Positions 1 through 11,328 of a stretch of DNA of 64,000 bases are shown here, one piece after another. The stretch is from Chamaecyparis obtusa. Taxonomy: Eukaryota; Streptophyta; Pinopsida; Cupressales; Cupressaceae. A program made the position numbers and the translations under genes. A model generated the notes under the pieces. It was not told the DNA's origin, made no database searches, and saw nothing but the letters and a program-made list of their open reading frames with translations. Location: NCBI GenBank assembly GCA_027943335.1, contig BSBK01008838.1, forward strand, positions 1 to 64,000, in the 5' to 3' direction. The number at the start of each line of letters is the position of its first letter. Position 1 is the stretch's first letter.

Positions 1-1557
1 TTTTAGTATTCTTGATTGATTAGTGAGTTGTATTCAACGTATAAAAAGGGAATTGAATTATTTCACAGTTTGTAGTGTAGAATTAGAATAAGTTTTGTCT
101 TGTATTCAATCCTGAGTTGTCCAGCCATGTTCTACTTCATGAAGAAATTAGTATTTGTGTAGTTTTCTTTTAAACCATAAGTTATTGATGCAAAATAATT
201 TATTATGCTACTGTGTAAATTTTCAGCGCACCTGTAGATATCCTTATTTACAACCTTTTTAGTATTAAGCGATTGTAGAAGCCTGGTGTTCTCAAAAATC
301 TTTAGTGTAAAGTGTGTGTTGTTCTGATAAGCGTAATGAATAGGTCTTTGTTTCTATTCAAATTTTGTTTTTGTAATGACGATTGTAGGTCTTTAATTTA
401 TATATTTGTTAACTGTAAATCATTTGGAGAATGATCTAGATTTACGCTGAAAACATCAAAACCTATCAGAAAGAACTACCAGTGAATTTTTCTTCAGTTA
501 TGTTGAATAATTTTAGAGAATAGGTATCTTGACACACAAAAAAAAATAGTGGTTCAAGAAAGATTTATATAGATTATTAAATTACAGAAACTTAGAGTTA
601 AACAGAATTTAGGATAAGACCTAAACGATAGACTGTTTGTAGTAACTGGGAAAAACCTTTATGTGTATCAAAGAACTTAATAATTTCTTATATCCTTGAT
701 ATCTTCTATTTGATAGTATTTCATTTAACTTACTGATCTTCTCCGTTATCTATTTTTCTTTTGAATTTAGAAAGGAATCAGTTAAGTAGATCTGTCAAAT
801 TGAGGGAATTGATAAATTTTTTATTGTTATTGAAATGAATTGAAGCGTAATTTGGAATAAGATAGAGAAGGGTAAATAAGTTGATTTACCTGTCAATTTT
901 ACTAATTTTTGAAAAGATTCTTTGGCCAAAGATTATTTTCGCATATGTTTCATGAATATGCTTGGTTAGTATTGTACGTTCTCTCTGCCATTCTATGATT
1001 AGGATTTCTATTTCAAACTAAAGATTGTTGTAGTAGATAGAATCACAGTAGCTTCATATTCTTTTGACTCATCAGTGCCGAGTTGCTAGTCTTCTCAAGC
1101 AGGATCGGTGTGCTTCCATATCAGGGTAGCCCCAAGGGAGCTAACCACTCCATGGTTGGGCGAAAAAAGCACCTGGGCCACACTCCCATCTCAGGATTTG
1201 CAGGTGGACGTGCGGTCTGAAGGCTTAGGAGATAGGGATTGTTACAGTGTGGTGCCTAGTTACTGTTCTATGATGGTTTGGGAAAAAGAATATTATTTTG
1301 ATTTATTGAATATATGTGAATTTTGACAGAAGGTCGAAACTATGTAATAAAGATGTATTATTTTAGTCTTTAATAGTTTGTACTTATCGACAAATTGGTC
1401 AAATGTATTAAGATATAAAATTTTGATTTTATTGTGCAACGACACTTATGGTCGAAATAGGGATAAATTATGGTTATCTATCAATTTTATTTTGTCGATT
1501 TGAGCTTATTTATTGTTGTGATATGTTTTACTTTTGATGGAAATTTTGGTCTTTACA
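1..1557 (+). repeat. E1 5' LTR (partial, left end outside window)
   Basis: The whole stretch matches 5909-7463 almost base for base with a constant offset near 5908. It ends in TTTACA two bases before the primer binding site. Position 1 corresponds to an internal position of the other copy, so the LTR starts before the window. A GC-richer block at about 1075-1265 stands out from the AT-rich rest. The 72-codon open frame inside it is not a gene. Confidence 0.92.
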
Positions 1558-1559
1558 TG

Positions 1560-1572
1560 TGGTATCAGAGCC
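1560..1572 (+). other. E1 primer binding site (initiator tRNA-Met)
   Basis: TGGTATCAGAGCC begins two bases after the LTR end and matches the 3' end complement of plant initiator tRNA-Met, the usual primer for plant gypsy elements. It fixes the orientation as plus. Confidence 0.93.
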
Positions 1573-1679
1573 AAGTTTAAACCCTAGGGCCTGGGTCTTC
1601 TATGCTGAAGTTGTGTTGGTGCATGGTATAGGGATAGATTGTCATCATCCAGACTTGAAACAGTGGCTGAGCTGGAAAC

Positions 1680-2843
1680 AATAATGAACAAAATGATATT
1701 CCTAATCAAAGGCTTGATGAGATTGTAGCCCTCCTAGCTGAACAGAGGAACATTTTGCAGCAACAAAATGATCGAATGAATGACATTGAAAATGACTTAA
1801 GGGGCAGATAGAATGAGAGAAATTAGGATGATGAAGCTCAAAGGAAACAGGTAGAAGATCAAAGGTTGGAGGCTCTTCGAAAAGAAGAAGAGGATAGGAT
1901 GAATGAGGAACATCGTAAGAGAGAGGCCGATATGGGGGAAAATGATGGAAATCTGAACAATGACCAAATTGCTGAGGAATTAAGCAAGGACCTTCAAAAG
2001 GTCACACCACCTACCTTTGATGGAAAGACTATAGGGGATGATGCTGAGGAATGGATTATATCCATGGAAAAGTACTTCCATGTTCAGAATCTTTCAGGAC
2101 AGTCAAGGGCATTATGGGGAGCTTTCCAACTAAGTGGAGAAGCAGCTACTTGGTGGAATAATGAAATGGCTGAAAAGAAGTTACGACCTAGATAGATATC
2201 ATGGGATGATTTCCTTGTCTACTTCAGGAAATGATGGTTGCCACAGCTGTATTATGATAGGAAAGTGTCTGAGTTTCAAAATCTGATTTAGGGGGTTTTA
2301 TCAGTAACTGATTACCATAAGAGGTTCAGCCATTTGGTGAAATATGTTCCTCAATATCTACAAGATGAACATTTCCAGACACGTAAGTTCATTTTGGGAT
2401 TACGTCCAGAAATTGGATCTGAGGTAGAAATGCATGAACTTGAAACTATGGAGTTCGCTTATGCGAAGGCACTATTGTAGGAGGAGAAACTAAATAGGGT
2501 ACCAACAATTCGAGTCTCCCAACAAAACAATGGTTCACAAGGATTCAAGAGGAAGTATGACAATGATAAATCAAGGAACAATGGACGTCAGCAAGTGCAG
2601 AATCTAAGAGGTAAGGGTAGAGGAAATGGAGGTAGAAATAATAACAATCCTCAAAATCAGAATCAGAACAGAAACAATAACAAAAATGGGAATAACAGGA
2701 ATGGAAACAGCTGGAGGAACAAAGCTGAAAATAGGCAAGGACCGAGAAATGGGTGTTTTAATTATGGGGGTAATCATTATGCTGCATATTGCCCTCAAAA
2801 TGTGACACAAAGAGAGGGTAAAGCTCCTCAAGTGCAACACTAG
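1680..2843 (+). pseudogene. gag: E1 gag, broken
   Basis: Structural capsid/nucleocapsid protein remnant. A Q/N/E-rich, probably coiled-coil start (about 1690-1960) leads into a gag core around 1990-2480 with the usual W-rich pattern (GEAATWW near 2140). A basic N/R-rich tail follows and then a nucleocapsid zinc knuckle near 2750-2790. The knuckle reads CFNYGGNHYAAYC: the second Cys is Tyr, a one-base G-to-A change. In-frame stops occur at about 1810, 1825, 2193, 2234, 2288 and 2478. Most are TAG where related gags have Gln, and one is TGA where Arg is expected. No functional product is likely. Confidence 0.85.
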
Positions 2844-2852
2844 ATTCATGCA

Positions 2853-3260
2853 GTGGTAGATCATTGCCAATCAGATTTTCAGGCAGCTCCTATTCAAATA
2901 GCTGGTAAGCTCTATGGACACGATGTTTCTATTTTAATTGATATTGGAGCTATTGAATGTTTTATAGATCCTAAGTTTGTTTCAAAGTTATCTGTTAAAG
3001 CTGGTTATTTATTTGAACCATGGATGGTTGAATACGACAATAGGACAAAGCGTAGGGTTGAGTAGTGTCTAGTATGCAACAATTTGGAATTTCCAAATTT
3101 TCAAACACAAGTTAACCTTTATGTCACTTTTTAGGATCTTATGATGTTATTTTGGGCATAAATTGGCTAATTGAGCATAGGGCCATTGTGAATTGTAAGG
3201 ACAAGTCAATCCAATGCTTAGATGATTCGAGTATGCCTATAGTTGTTAAGGGTATTTAGA
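2853..3260 (+). pseudogene. pol: E1 protease region, broken
   Basis: Retropepsin-like aspartic protease remnant that would have cut the polyprotein. The catalytic triad is visible in ILIDIGAIECFIDP near 2930-2970: the usual D-T-G reads D-I-G, explained by one C-to-T change. A stop (TAG) follows at 3063. A small deletion near 3130 shifts the frame before the motif SYDVILGINWL, and another TAG lies at about 3258. It is the N-terminal part of the pol reading frame that continues into RT. Confidence 0.82.
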
Positions 3261-3262
3261 AA

Positions 3263-4735
3263 CCTTTGGAACTAAGGCTTATATCTGCTATGCAAATGAA
3301 GAAAGCCCAGAAGAAGGGGTGTACGATCTATGTAGCTTATGCAAAAGACTTAGACACTCCTAGTTTGAATGACTATCCTATCTTGCAAGAATTCCAAGAT
3401 GTGTTTCTAGAGGAATTACCAAAATTGCCTCCTAAGAAGGAATTTGACTTCTCTATAGATGTGTTGCTAGGAATTGAACCTCAATCTAGGGCTCCATATA
3501 AGATGACAACCACAAAGATGTACGAGTTGAAAAATCAGTTGCAGGAACTTTTAGACAAAGGATTCATATGACCTAGTGTGTCGCCATGGGGAGCATCTGT
3601 GATCTTCGTAAAGAAGAAGGATGGCACTTTAAGGTTATGTATAGATTACCGAATGCTTAACAAGGTGACTATTAAGAATAGATATCCACTTCGTAGAATT
3701 GATGAACTTTTTGATCAAATGAAAGGAGAAACATTGTTCTCAAAGATTGACTTAAGATCTGGGTATCATCAACTCCGGATCAAGGAGGAGGATATAGCAA
3801 AGACAACTTTCAGAACAAGGTATGGGCATTATGAATTTGTAGTGTTACCTTTTGGATTGACTAATGCTCCTACAACATTCATGAACTTGATGAATAGTGT
3901 GTTCCGAGATTGTTTGGATAAATTTGTAGAGATTTTTATAGATGATATTTTGATTTATTCCAAGAATCTCGAGGAACATGAAGAACACTTGCATATAGTT
4001 TTGCAACACCTTAGAGATAGAAAATTGTATGGAAAACTTTCCAAGTGTTCATTCTATTAGAAAGAGATTCACTACTTGGGGCATATTATTTCTGCTAAGG
4101 GCATTGCAGTGGATCCAACAAATATCCAAGCTATACTTGAATGGCCAATTCCACAAAATGTAAGTGAAGTTAGAAGTTTCATGGGACTTGTGGGATATTA
4201 TCAAAAAAATTTGGAAGGATTCTCCAAAATAGCAGCACCTATTACATCCTTACAGAGGAAAGGAAAGAGGTATGAGTGGACAAAGGTTTGTGAGAAGGCA
4301 TTCTAGTCATTGAAACAAAAACTCACATCTGCACCTATCCTAGTTATACCGGATCCTAATGGCCATTTTATCGTAATCACTGATGCTTTAGGTGAAGGAT
4401 TAGGAGGGGTACTTATGTAGAATGATAAAGTAGTGGCTTATGAGTCACAGAAGCTGAAGCAGTTTAATTTTGCACCTCATGATTTAGAACTTGCTACCAT
4501 AGTTCATGCTCTTGTGATGTGGAGACATTACCTTTTAGTTAAGCCCTTCAAATTGAAAACCGACCACATGGGTTTGGGGTATATCTTCACTCAACCCAAT
4601 CTTAACGCTAGACAAAGGTGATGGATAGAATTCTTGAGCGAGTATGACTTCGGTATAGAATATATCAAAGGGAAGGAAAATAGAGTAGCTGACGCCTTAA
4701 GTAGAAGGAGACACCTTGCATTTATTTCTACTACT
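3263..4735 (+). pseudogene. pol: E1 reverse transcriptase and RNase H, broken
   Basis: RT fingers and palm are well preserved: [15 protein letters not shown] near 3605, [11 protein letters not shown] near 3740, and the catalytic box as [10 protein letters not shown] near 3935. The thumb/connection contains GLVGYYQKNLEGFSK near 4190, and RNase H begins near 4370 with ITDALGEGLGG. Stops fall at 3569 (TGA for Arg before PSVSPWG), 4058, 4304, 4418 and 4619. Four of the five are explained by CAG-to-TAG or CGA-to-TGA. Apart from these stops the frame is continuous, so point decay rather than large deletion killed it. Confidence 0.9.
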
Positions 4736-4749
4736 CGAACACGCCTAAA

Positions 4750-5704
4750 GGAACAGGTGATGCAGAATCTTCAAGGTGATGACCATTATGAGTTGGTCAA
4801 ATCAGCATTGTAGAATGATCCGACAGACCATCATTTTGATGGATATTCTTTTGATGATGATGGTAATTTGAGATATCATGGGAGGATGTATATCCCCAAC
4901 CAGGGTGGATTGAGGAAGTTGGTTTTTGAGGAGATGCATTGCACTCCATATTCAGGACATCCAGGAGTTAATAAAATGCTTGCTAATATACAACCATTAT
5001 ATTTTTGGCCTAGACTCAAAAGAGATGTTGTAACATCTATAGCTCAGTGTCTAGAATGCCAGTGGGTTAAAGCTGAGCATGTCCATCCAGCTGGACTTTT
5101 GTATCCTCATGAGATACCTGAATACAAGTGGTAGGTTATTACTATGGATTTTGTTCAAGGTTTGCCTATGACTAAGTGCAAACATGATGTAATCTTGGTT
5201 GTGGTTGATAAACTGACCAAAGTTGCACATTTCATACCAGGCAGTCTGAGGGATGGATCTTTGGTTTTGGCCAAGAAATTTGTCCAAGAGATTTTTAGAC
5301 TTCATGGAGTACTAGAGACCATAATATCATATAGGGACACGAGAATGATGTCAAGGTTTTGGACAACCTTGAATGCTTCTTTGGGAACAAGGTTGAATTT
5401 CAGTACAACATATCATCCTTAGACGGATGGTCAAACAAAGAGGGTTAACCAGGTTCTTGAGGACTTACTAAGAATGTATTGCATGGATCAACAGTACAAG
5501 TGGGAAGAGTATCTTCCTTTGGTTGAATTTTCTTACAATAATTCTTATCATTCATCATTAGGTATGGCTCCTTTTGAAGCTCTATATGGGAGAAAGTGTC
5601 GGACACCCATCAGTTGGGACAGGGTAGAGGACATGATCATTTTGGTTCTTGAATTGTTGAGGGAAATGGAAGAGCAGATGTCTCTTATTAGAGACCGGTT
5701 GTAG
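4750..5704 (+). pseudogene. pol: E1 integrase, broken and C-terminally truncated
   Basis: The zinc-binding region (two His, then CLEC near 5050) and the catalytic core starting at TMDFVQGLPM (about 5142) are clear. Two of the three catalytic acids are lost: the second Asp reads Tyr in ISYRDTR (near 5325), and the Glu of the DGQTE motif reads Lys in TDGQTKRVNQ (near 5425). Stops lie at about 4811, 5132, 5420 and 5702, mostly TAG for Gln. The usual beta-barrel C-terminal domain and any chromodomain are absent, with only about 200 non-matching bases before the 3' LTR. That points to a deletion at the 3' end of pol. Confidence 0.87.
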
Positions 5705-5908
5705 GTTGAGAAACAAATGTGGACCATTACATTTTGACCCTTGAAAAGGATGCTTTGTATAAGCGCATTTATGTCTTGCCAGATCATGACTACTTTAAAC
5801 AGAGTCTCTCGGTTCTCAATTGAAAACACCACTATTCAGTTTTCATCTCTTAAACTTATTCAAAATTTAGCACTCCAAGCTTAGTTTATTGTTCAAACCG
5901 ATTTGGGT

Positions 5909-7463
5909 TTATAGTACTCTTGATCGATTAGTGAGTTGTATTCAACGTATAAAAGGGAATTGAGTTATTTCACAGTTTGTAGTGTAGAATTAGGATAAGT
6001 TTTGTCTTGTATTCAATCCTGAGTTGTCCAGCCTTGTTATGCTTCATGAAGAAATTAGTATTTGTGTAGTTTTCTTTTAAACCATAAGTTATTGATGCAA
6101 AATAATTTATTATGCTGTTGTGTAAATTTTTAGCGCACCTATAGATATCCTTATTTACAACCTTTTTAGTATTTAAGCGATTGTAGAGGCCTGGTGTTGT
6201 CAGAAATCTTTAGTGTAAAGTGTTTGTTGCTCTGATAAGTGTAATGAATAGGTTTTTGTTTCTATTCAAATTTTGTTTTTGTAATGACGATTGTAGTCTT
6301 TAATTTATATATTTGTTAACTGTAAATCATTTGGAGAATGATCTAGATTTATGCTGAAAACATCAAAACCTATCAGAAAGAACTACCAGTGAATTTTTCT
6401 TCAGTTATGTTGAATAATTTTAGAGAATAAGTATCTTGACACAAAAAAAACCCAGTGGTTCAAGAAAGATTTATATAGATTATTAAATTACAGAAACTCA
6501 GAGTTAAACATAATTTTGGATAAGAGCTAAACGATAAACTGTTTGTAGTAACTGGGACAAACCTTTATGTGTATCAGAGAACTTAATAATTTCTTGTATC
6601 ATTGATATCTTCTATTTGATAGTATTTCATTTAAATTACTGATCTTCTCCGTTATCTATTTTTCTTTTGAATTTAGAAAGGAATCAGTTAAGTAGATCTG
6701 TCAAATTGAGGGAATTGATAAATTTTTTATTGTTATTGAAATGAATTGAAGCGTAATTTGGAATAAGATAGAGAAGGGTAAATAAGTTGATTTATCTGTC
6801 AGTTTTACTGATTTTTGAAAAGATTATTTGGCCAAAGATTATTTTCGCATATGTTTCATGAATATGCTTGGTTAGTATTGTACGTTCTCTCTGCCATTCT
6901 ATGATTAGGATTTCTATTTCAAATTAAAGATTGTTGTAGTAGATAGAATCACAGTAGCTTCATATTCTTCTGACTCATCAGTGCCGAGTTGCTAGTCTTC
7001 TTGAGCAGGGTTGGTGTGCTTCCATATCAGGGTAGCCCCGGGGGAGCTAACCACTGCATGGTTGGGCAGAAAAAGTGCCTGGGCCACACTCCCGTCTCAG
7101 GATTTGTAGGTGGATGTGCAGTCTGAAGGCTTAGGAGATAGAGACTTTTACAGCGTGGTGCCTAGTTACCGTTCTATGAGGATTTGGGAAAAAGAATATT
7201 ATTTTGATTTATTGAATATATGTGAATTTTGACAGAAGGTCGAAACCATGTAATAAAGATGTATTATTTCAGTCTCTAATAGTTTGTACTTATCGACAAA
7301 TTGGTCGAATGTATTAAGATATAAAATTTTGATTTTATTGTGCAACGACACTTATGGTCGAAATAGGGATAAATTATGGTTATCTATTAGTTTTATTTTG
7401 TCGATTTGAGCTTATTTATTCTTGTGATATGTTTTACTTTTGATGGAAATTTTGATCTTTACA
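5909..7463 (+). repeat. E1 3' LTR (left end not exactly placed)
   Basis: Homologous to 1-1557 throughout and ending in the same TTTACA at 7463. The true left end lies upstream of 5909 but cannot be fixed, because the matching part of the other LTR is outside the window. TG dinucleotides at 5821 and 5889 are candidates. No polypurine tract is recognisable just before them, in keeping with a deletion at the pol end. Confidence 0.88.
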
Positions 7464-7829
7464 AAACATGAAATAGAACTATGCTCAAAAAACAATCATT
7501 TGGCAATAACACTAACCATTAATAACCAGATATTGGTCAGTAAATACTTCATTGCATTCATAACAAATGTGGATCTTTCCTCTTATTCCATCTACTCACA
7601 CTGTCCATGCCCATAACCAACCTAACAACATGACAAATCTATACAAATTTCAAACCCCACACCTTAATAAAGCTCTCTGCTTGCAAAACCTCATCAAACT
7701 TCTCTTATTTCTACAAGAATTCCACTATAGTTTAAAATAAAAATTGATCACATTGCACTAAATTTAACCCCACTCTCTCCACATGAAAATGATAAGCACT
7801 CACAATCCTATAAATTCTCTACTATAGAG
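7464..7829. other. Unique flank of E1, possible promoter
   Basis: No repeat or coding match seen. CCTATAAATT near 7808 resembles a TATA box about 20 bases before the ATG at 7830, followed by a C/T/A-rich stretch. If a gene starts at 7830, E1 inserted about 370 bases upstream of its start codon. Confidence 0.3.
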
Positions 7830-8075
7830 ATGAATAAGGAGCAAGAAAGGGTTTTAGGCGAGAAAGATCTGTCTACTATCACCACTGATGGAGATGATAT
7901 TGTTCAATCCATTCCCAATAAAACCCTAACTTATGGTGATGATGTAAAGGGCTCTATTGTGTATACCGAGCAGAAGATCAATAACACAATGGAGTTTGTC
8001 TTATCAATTGTGAAGAGCAACAATCTAATCCTAGTGAAATTTGCAGAAAACCCAAATGGAAAGGAAAATAGCTAG
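7830..8075 (+). CDS. Small hypothetical ORF, 81 codons
   Basis: Begins with ATG (MNKEQERVLGEKD) just after a TATA-like sequence and ends in TAG at 8073. The product would be hydrophilic with one moderately hydrophobic stretch near residues 54-70 and no motif I recognise. Base composition is less AT-rich than the flanks. A second open frame (8081-8275, starting MAMEKREPNTYLYQ) follows after five bases in another phase, so this could be the first exon of a longer gene or a fragment of an old one. No splice signals decide it. Treat it as a possible gene only. Confidence 0.25.
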   Translation: MNKEQERVLGEKDLSTITTDGDDIVQSIPNKTLTYGDDVKGSIVYTEQKINNTMEFVLSIVKSNNLILVKFAENPNGKENS

Positions 8076-8080
8076 AAAAA

Positions 8081-8505
8081 ATGGCAATGGAAAAAAGGGA
8101 ACCCAATACATACCTCTACCAATTTAATGTTAAATGCAAAGAGCTCTCTATTCCTAATAGACTAATCGTTGTTGGCAAGAGACAACAATGTGCCACGAGC
8201 GTAGGTCGGTTTTCCACCAAACAACTTTGTGTCTTCGTTCCTCTACAACCAGGTCGGTCCTTGCAACTTGTTTGAGACTCAACATAGACAACCCACTTGT
8301 TGTGAAGACATTCCAATGAACATTTTTTATGTCCTTTTTGTTGACACAGATTGTTTCCCAGTGAGGATGTGACGATTTCCCGATGTGAATTATAGGGAAA
8401 ACCATGGTCATAGGGACTACCATGATTGCAAAACCACTTACAAATAGCCTGAAAGCATTTTCTCAGCATGAGATAATTCCATGTGTGACAAAATTTTGGT
8501 AGCAA
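8081..8505. other. Region of overlapping open frames on both strands, unassigned
   Basis: A plus-strand frame (8081-8275) and minus-strand frames of 129 and 89 codons (8116-8505, 8154-8423) overlap here. The minus-strand 129-codon frame is Cys- and His-rich but shows no spacing I can assign to a domain. The local composition is more balanced than in the surrounding DNA, which alone allows long frames. A decayed gene or transposon fragment is possible. Confidence 0.2.
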
Positions 8506-8573
8506 GCAACCTCATAGGAGAAGACTATCGACTAACTATAATAAATTATAACAAGCATTCAATAATTTCCCAA

Positions 8574-8655
8574 CCAAGCGTGTGGTGCATTAGTAAGGTG
8601 AAAGGATAACAAGATCAAGTTTGGAGGTTCAAATCCCCTAACTTTTATTTTAATC
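8574..8655 (+). repeat. tRNA-derived head of a SINE (Pol III A and B boxes)
   Basis: TGGTGCATTAG at 8583-8593 fits the A-box consensus TRGYNNANNNG exactly. GGTTCAAATCC at 8626-8636 contains a B box matching GWTCRANNC. Their spacing of about 43 bases is typical of tRNA genes and tRNA-derived SINEs. The acceptor and T stems do not pair properly, so this is not a working tRNA gene. The downstream limit of the element and its target duplication are not clear. Confidence 0.5.
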
Positions 8656-8659
8656 ATAC

Positions 8660-9850
8660 AAAAGGAAAAGTCAATAGTGGCTCATGATGCCACGTGTTGT
8701 CTGGCCATTGGGCCACATAGCATTTTACCGTTTGTCTTCATATAAACACATGGTATGTATTTATTGGGCCATATCTAACACCAAGACTAATATGTATCAT
8801 CTTCTCATTGGACTAACGCCATGTTGATGCCACTATGCCTACCACAACAACATCCATGTTGACCATAATTTTGTTGATGTCATCAAGTCAACCCATTTTT
8901 CTTGCAAACTTTGACCATCCATATCTTGATGATACAAACTCTATTCAAGGTGCATTGGGTTCATTTTTCTAAGAACTTTGACATGGTGTAATTTCTTGAG
9001 CATCAGAAATACTTGATTTTTTGATAAAAACACCCCAACCTACCATAGGAATAGTTGTGTAGTGGATCCTACAATTATGCTTATTTCATATCCCCTACTG
9101 GTGCAAAGTTTTATGATTGCCTATGATGGCTAGGTAGTTTTAGATTTACTCTCAATAGATTATGCCAAATGATTATCTTCCTTTGCTTGCCTCCCAAAGA
9201 GTTACATTTAATTAAGTATTTAATTTTATAAAAAATAATTGTTATATAGTTTTTTATCCATTTAGTCTAGTTCTATTTTTGATAGACCTTCTACATACTT
9301 TTAATATTTTATATTATAATAGAGTAAAGAGTATATATTTTACCAAAGATAAGTAGGACATTGACATAGATTTATATATTAGTCAATGGTAAAATAGAAT
9401 AATTAATATATAAAAAATAGAATAAATAATTAAACTTCTTTACATTCTAAATAATTAATTAATAAAAAATTCTATAATTTTATTTTTGACCTGTCATTAA
9501 TTAAGAATATAAATTTAACATAATTTAAAATTAATTTTTAATAGAAATATTTAAAATATTAAGAAAAGGTGAAATAAAATTATATTATATTGATTAAAAT
9601 TGATTAAGAATATTTCTTAATTCAAACAATAAATATTGTAACATACATATCTTAAATACATGTATCTAAATAACTTTAATTTATTTATTTACTATAATTA
9701 CTTAGTTTTAAAAAAGCATTTTAATTATATTTTAATTATTGATACTTATTCTCAAAGTTACTTCTTTTTAACACACCCATGCATATACATTTTATTAGAA
9801 CTATTTTTATTTTGTGTAGAAAATTAAATTTATATTTTTTGTTATCATTG
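8660..9850. other. Non-coding, increasingly AT-rich DNA
   Basis: From 8660 to about 9200 the DNA is of mixed composition, without a coding or repeat assignment apart from a possible SINE body. From 9200 to 9850 it is extremely AT-rich. I see no gene. Confidence 0.6.
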
Positions 9851-10565
9851 TAGAATGCTTGAGGATGTCAATAACTATACTTCATGTAATAATTTTATAA
9901 AACATACAAGATATTCATCCATTCCTTTCTTACTATTTTTTAAAATAAGAATATAAATATAATTAGGGAAATCTTATAAAGTTCCCACCTTCATTACATC
10001 TTTTATTTTTACATTAAATTATTTAAATCATAAAACTCACGATTAAAAAGATTTTTTGGTTTTTATATTCTTTAAAAACTAAAATAAAACAATCAACCAA
10101 ACATATATATGTATTATATTTATGTTCTCTATTATAAAATTTTATACATCTATTCTCTAAATAAAATTTTGAAAAATGAGATGATAATAAATAAAATAGA
10201 TTATTTATTAAGTAAAAGTCATTACAAATGCTTATGAATATTAATAATTATAATTTTAGTTATTTTATAAATAACACAAATATTCATCCTTTCCTTTTTA
10301 AAAAAAATTATTTATATAATTATAAAAATATTAGCAAAATCTTATAAAGTTTCTATTTTTTTTTTAATTTTTAATTTTATATTAAATTATAAAATTTGCA
10401 ATAAAAAAGAATTTTTCAATTCTATATTCATAAAGCTAATTTATTATTTTATAATAAACCAAGATGACTTCAAGCAATCAATTAAACATATATGTATTAG
10501 ATTTTTCTATTATAGAACTTTTAAAAATGGGATGATAATAAATAGCATATATTGTTTATTGAAGA
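9850..10565. repeat. Old tandem duplication of about 350 bp, AT-rich
   Basis: The stretch 9850-10205 (from AGAATGCTTGAGGATG) and 10225-10565 (from CAAATGCTTATGAATATT) align along their whole length. Shared landmarks are ATTCATCC, AAATCTTATAAAGTT, AAACATATAT and ATGATAATAAATA. The second unit occurs again at 17565-17940, next to the second peptide gene. Non-coding. Confidence 0.65.
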
Positions 10566-10577
10566 ACAAATATTATT

Positions 10578-11285
10578 AGTACTTGCCAATAGGCTAGCAA
10601 GTACTATTCCATCACTTTTTGCATTTCTTAAATTAAGTAGTGATTAAAACCAATTCTTTGCACCAATTATAATTTAGTATCACATATTTATTTTTTGATG
10701 ATATGATTGGCTAATACATTTGAGCTCTTATTACTGGAGTGAACCAATTAAAATGTACCACGTTTGTTATTTATTGTACATGAAAATTGTGCATTCAAAT
10801 AATACAATATAATTTATATATCATCTGATTATATTCGATTTATGGTTTACAACTTTATAGATACCTATTAAGAGATTGATAAGTTTTTCTATATTTCTAT
10901 TTTTGTTATATTATAAAATATTGAATATTTTTTGGATTTATTTTAATATATATTATATAAATTTAGATTTAATAGAATAACATTATAATATTGTTGAAAA
11001 AAAGTTATTTGCACTAAATAATTAATATTAAAATTAATTATAAGTAGAACTATTTTACAATTTAAATTAATTATAAATGATATTTTATAATTATTTATAA
11101 AATTAAAAAATATTATTAGAACTATAATTATAGTAATTTTATAATTTTTTATAATTAAATAATTACTTTACATATAAATTAAAATTAAAATTAAACTTAG
11201 TTATAAATTATTTTAATTAAAAATTCACTTTACATATAAATTAAAATTAAAATAAAATTTATTTATACAACTAAAAGCAAGTACT
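10578..11285. mobile_element. MITE-like AT-rich insertion behind peptide gene copy A
   Basis: The second copy of this locus (17950-18000) lacks about 730 bp present here, so this is an insertion or the other copy a deletion. The left end carries AGTACTTGC (10578-10586), its inverted copy GCAAGTACT at 10597-10605, and GCAAGTACT again at 11277-11285, giving matching inverted ends. The interior is non-coding and AT-rich. No clear target duplication was found, so the superfamily is unassigned. Confidence 0.4.
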
Positions 11286-11328
11286 TGGTCACTACATGAC
11301 ACTTGTTATATAATATCCCCTTATTATA

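Larger units (their letters stand above)
1..7463 (+). mobile_element. E1: decayed Ty3/gypsy LTR retrotransposon, 5' end outside window
   Basis: Two direct repeats (1-1557 and about 5909-7463) flank a primer site, gag, protease, reverse transcriptase, RNase H and integrase in the order typical of Ty3/gypsy. The right boundary is set by the LTR terminal ACA at 7463; the next five bases (AAACA) would be the right half of the target duplication, whose partner lies before the window. Pol carries many in-frame stops, and integrase stops short of its usual C-terminal domain. LTRs differ at roughly one base in 25 by eye, so insertion is not recent. The element is a dead copy. Confidence 0.93.

Noticed and set aside
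1108..1326. 72-codon open frame in the E1 LTR
   Set aside because: Lies in the GC-richer LTR block; it has no independent start context and is not conserved as a frame in the other LTR (7010-7230).
8116..8505. Minus-strand 129-codon Cys/His-rich frame as a gene
   Set aside because: Overlapping frames on both strands, no recognised motif, no splice or promoter support. Kept only as an unassigned region.
8574..8655. A functional tRNA gene
   Set aside because: A and B boxes are good, but acceptor and T stems do not pair and no anticodon stem can be drawn. A SINE head fits better.
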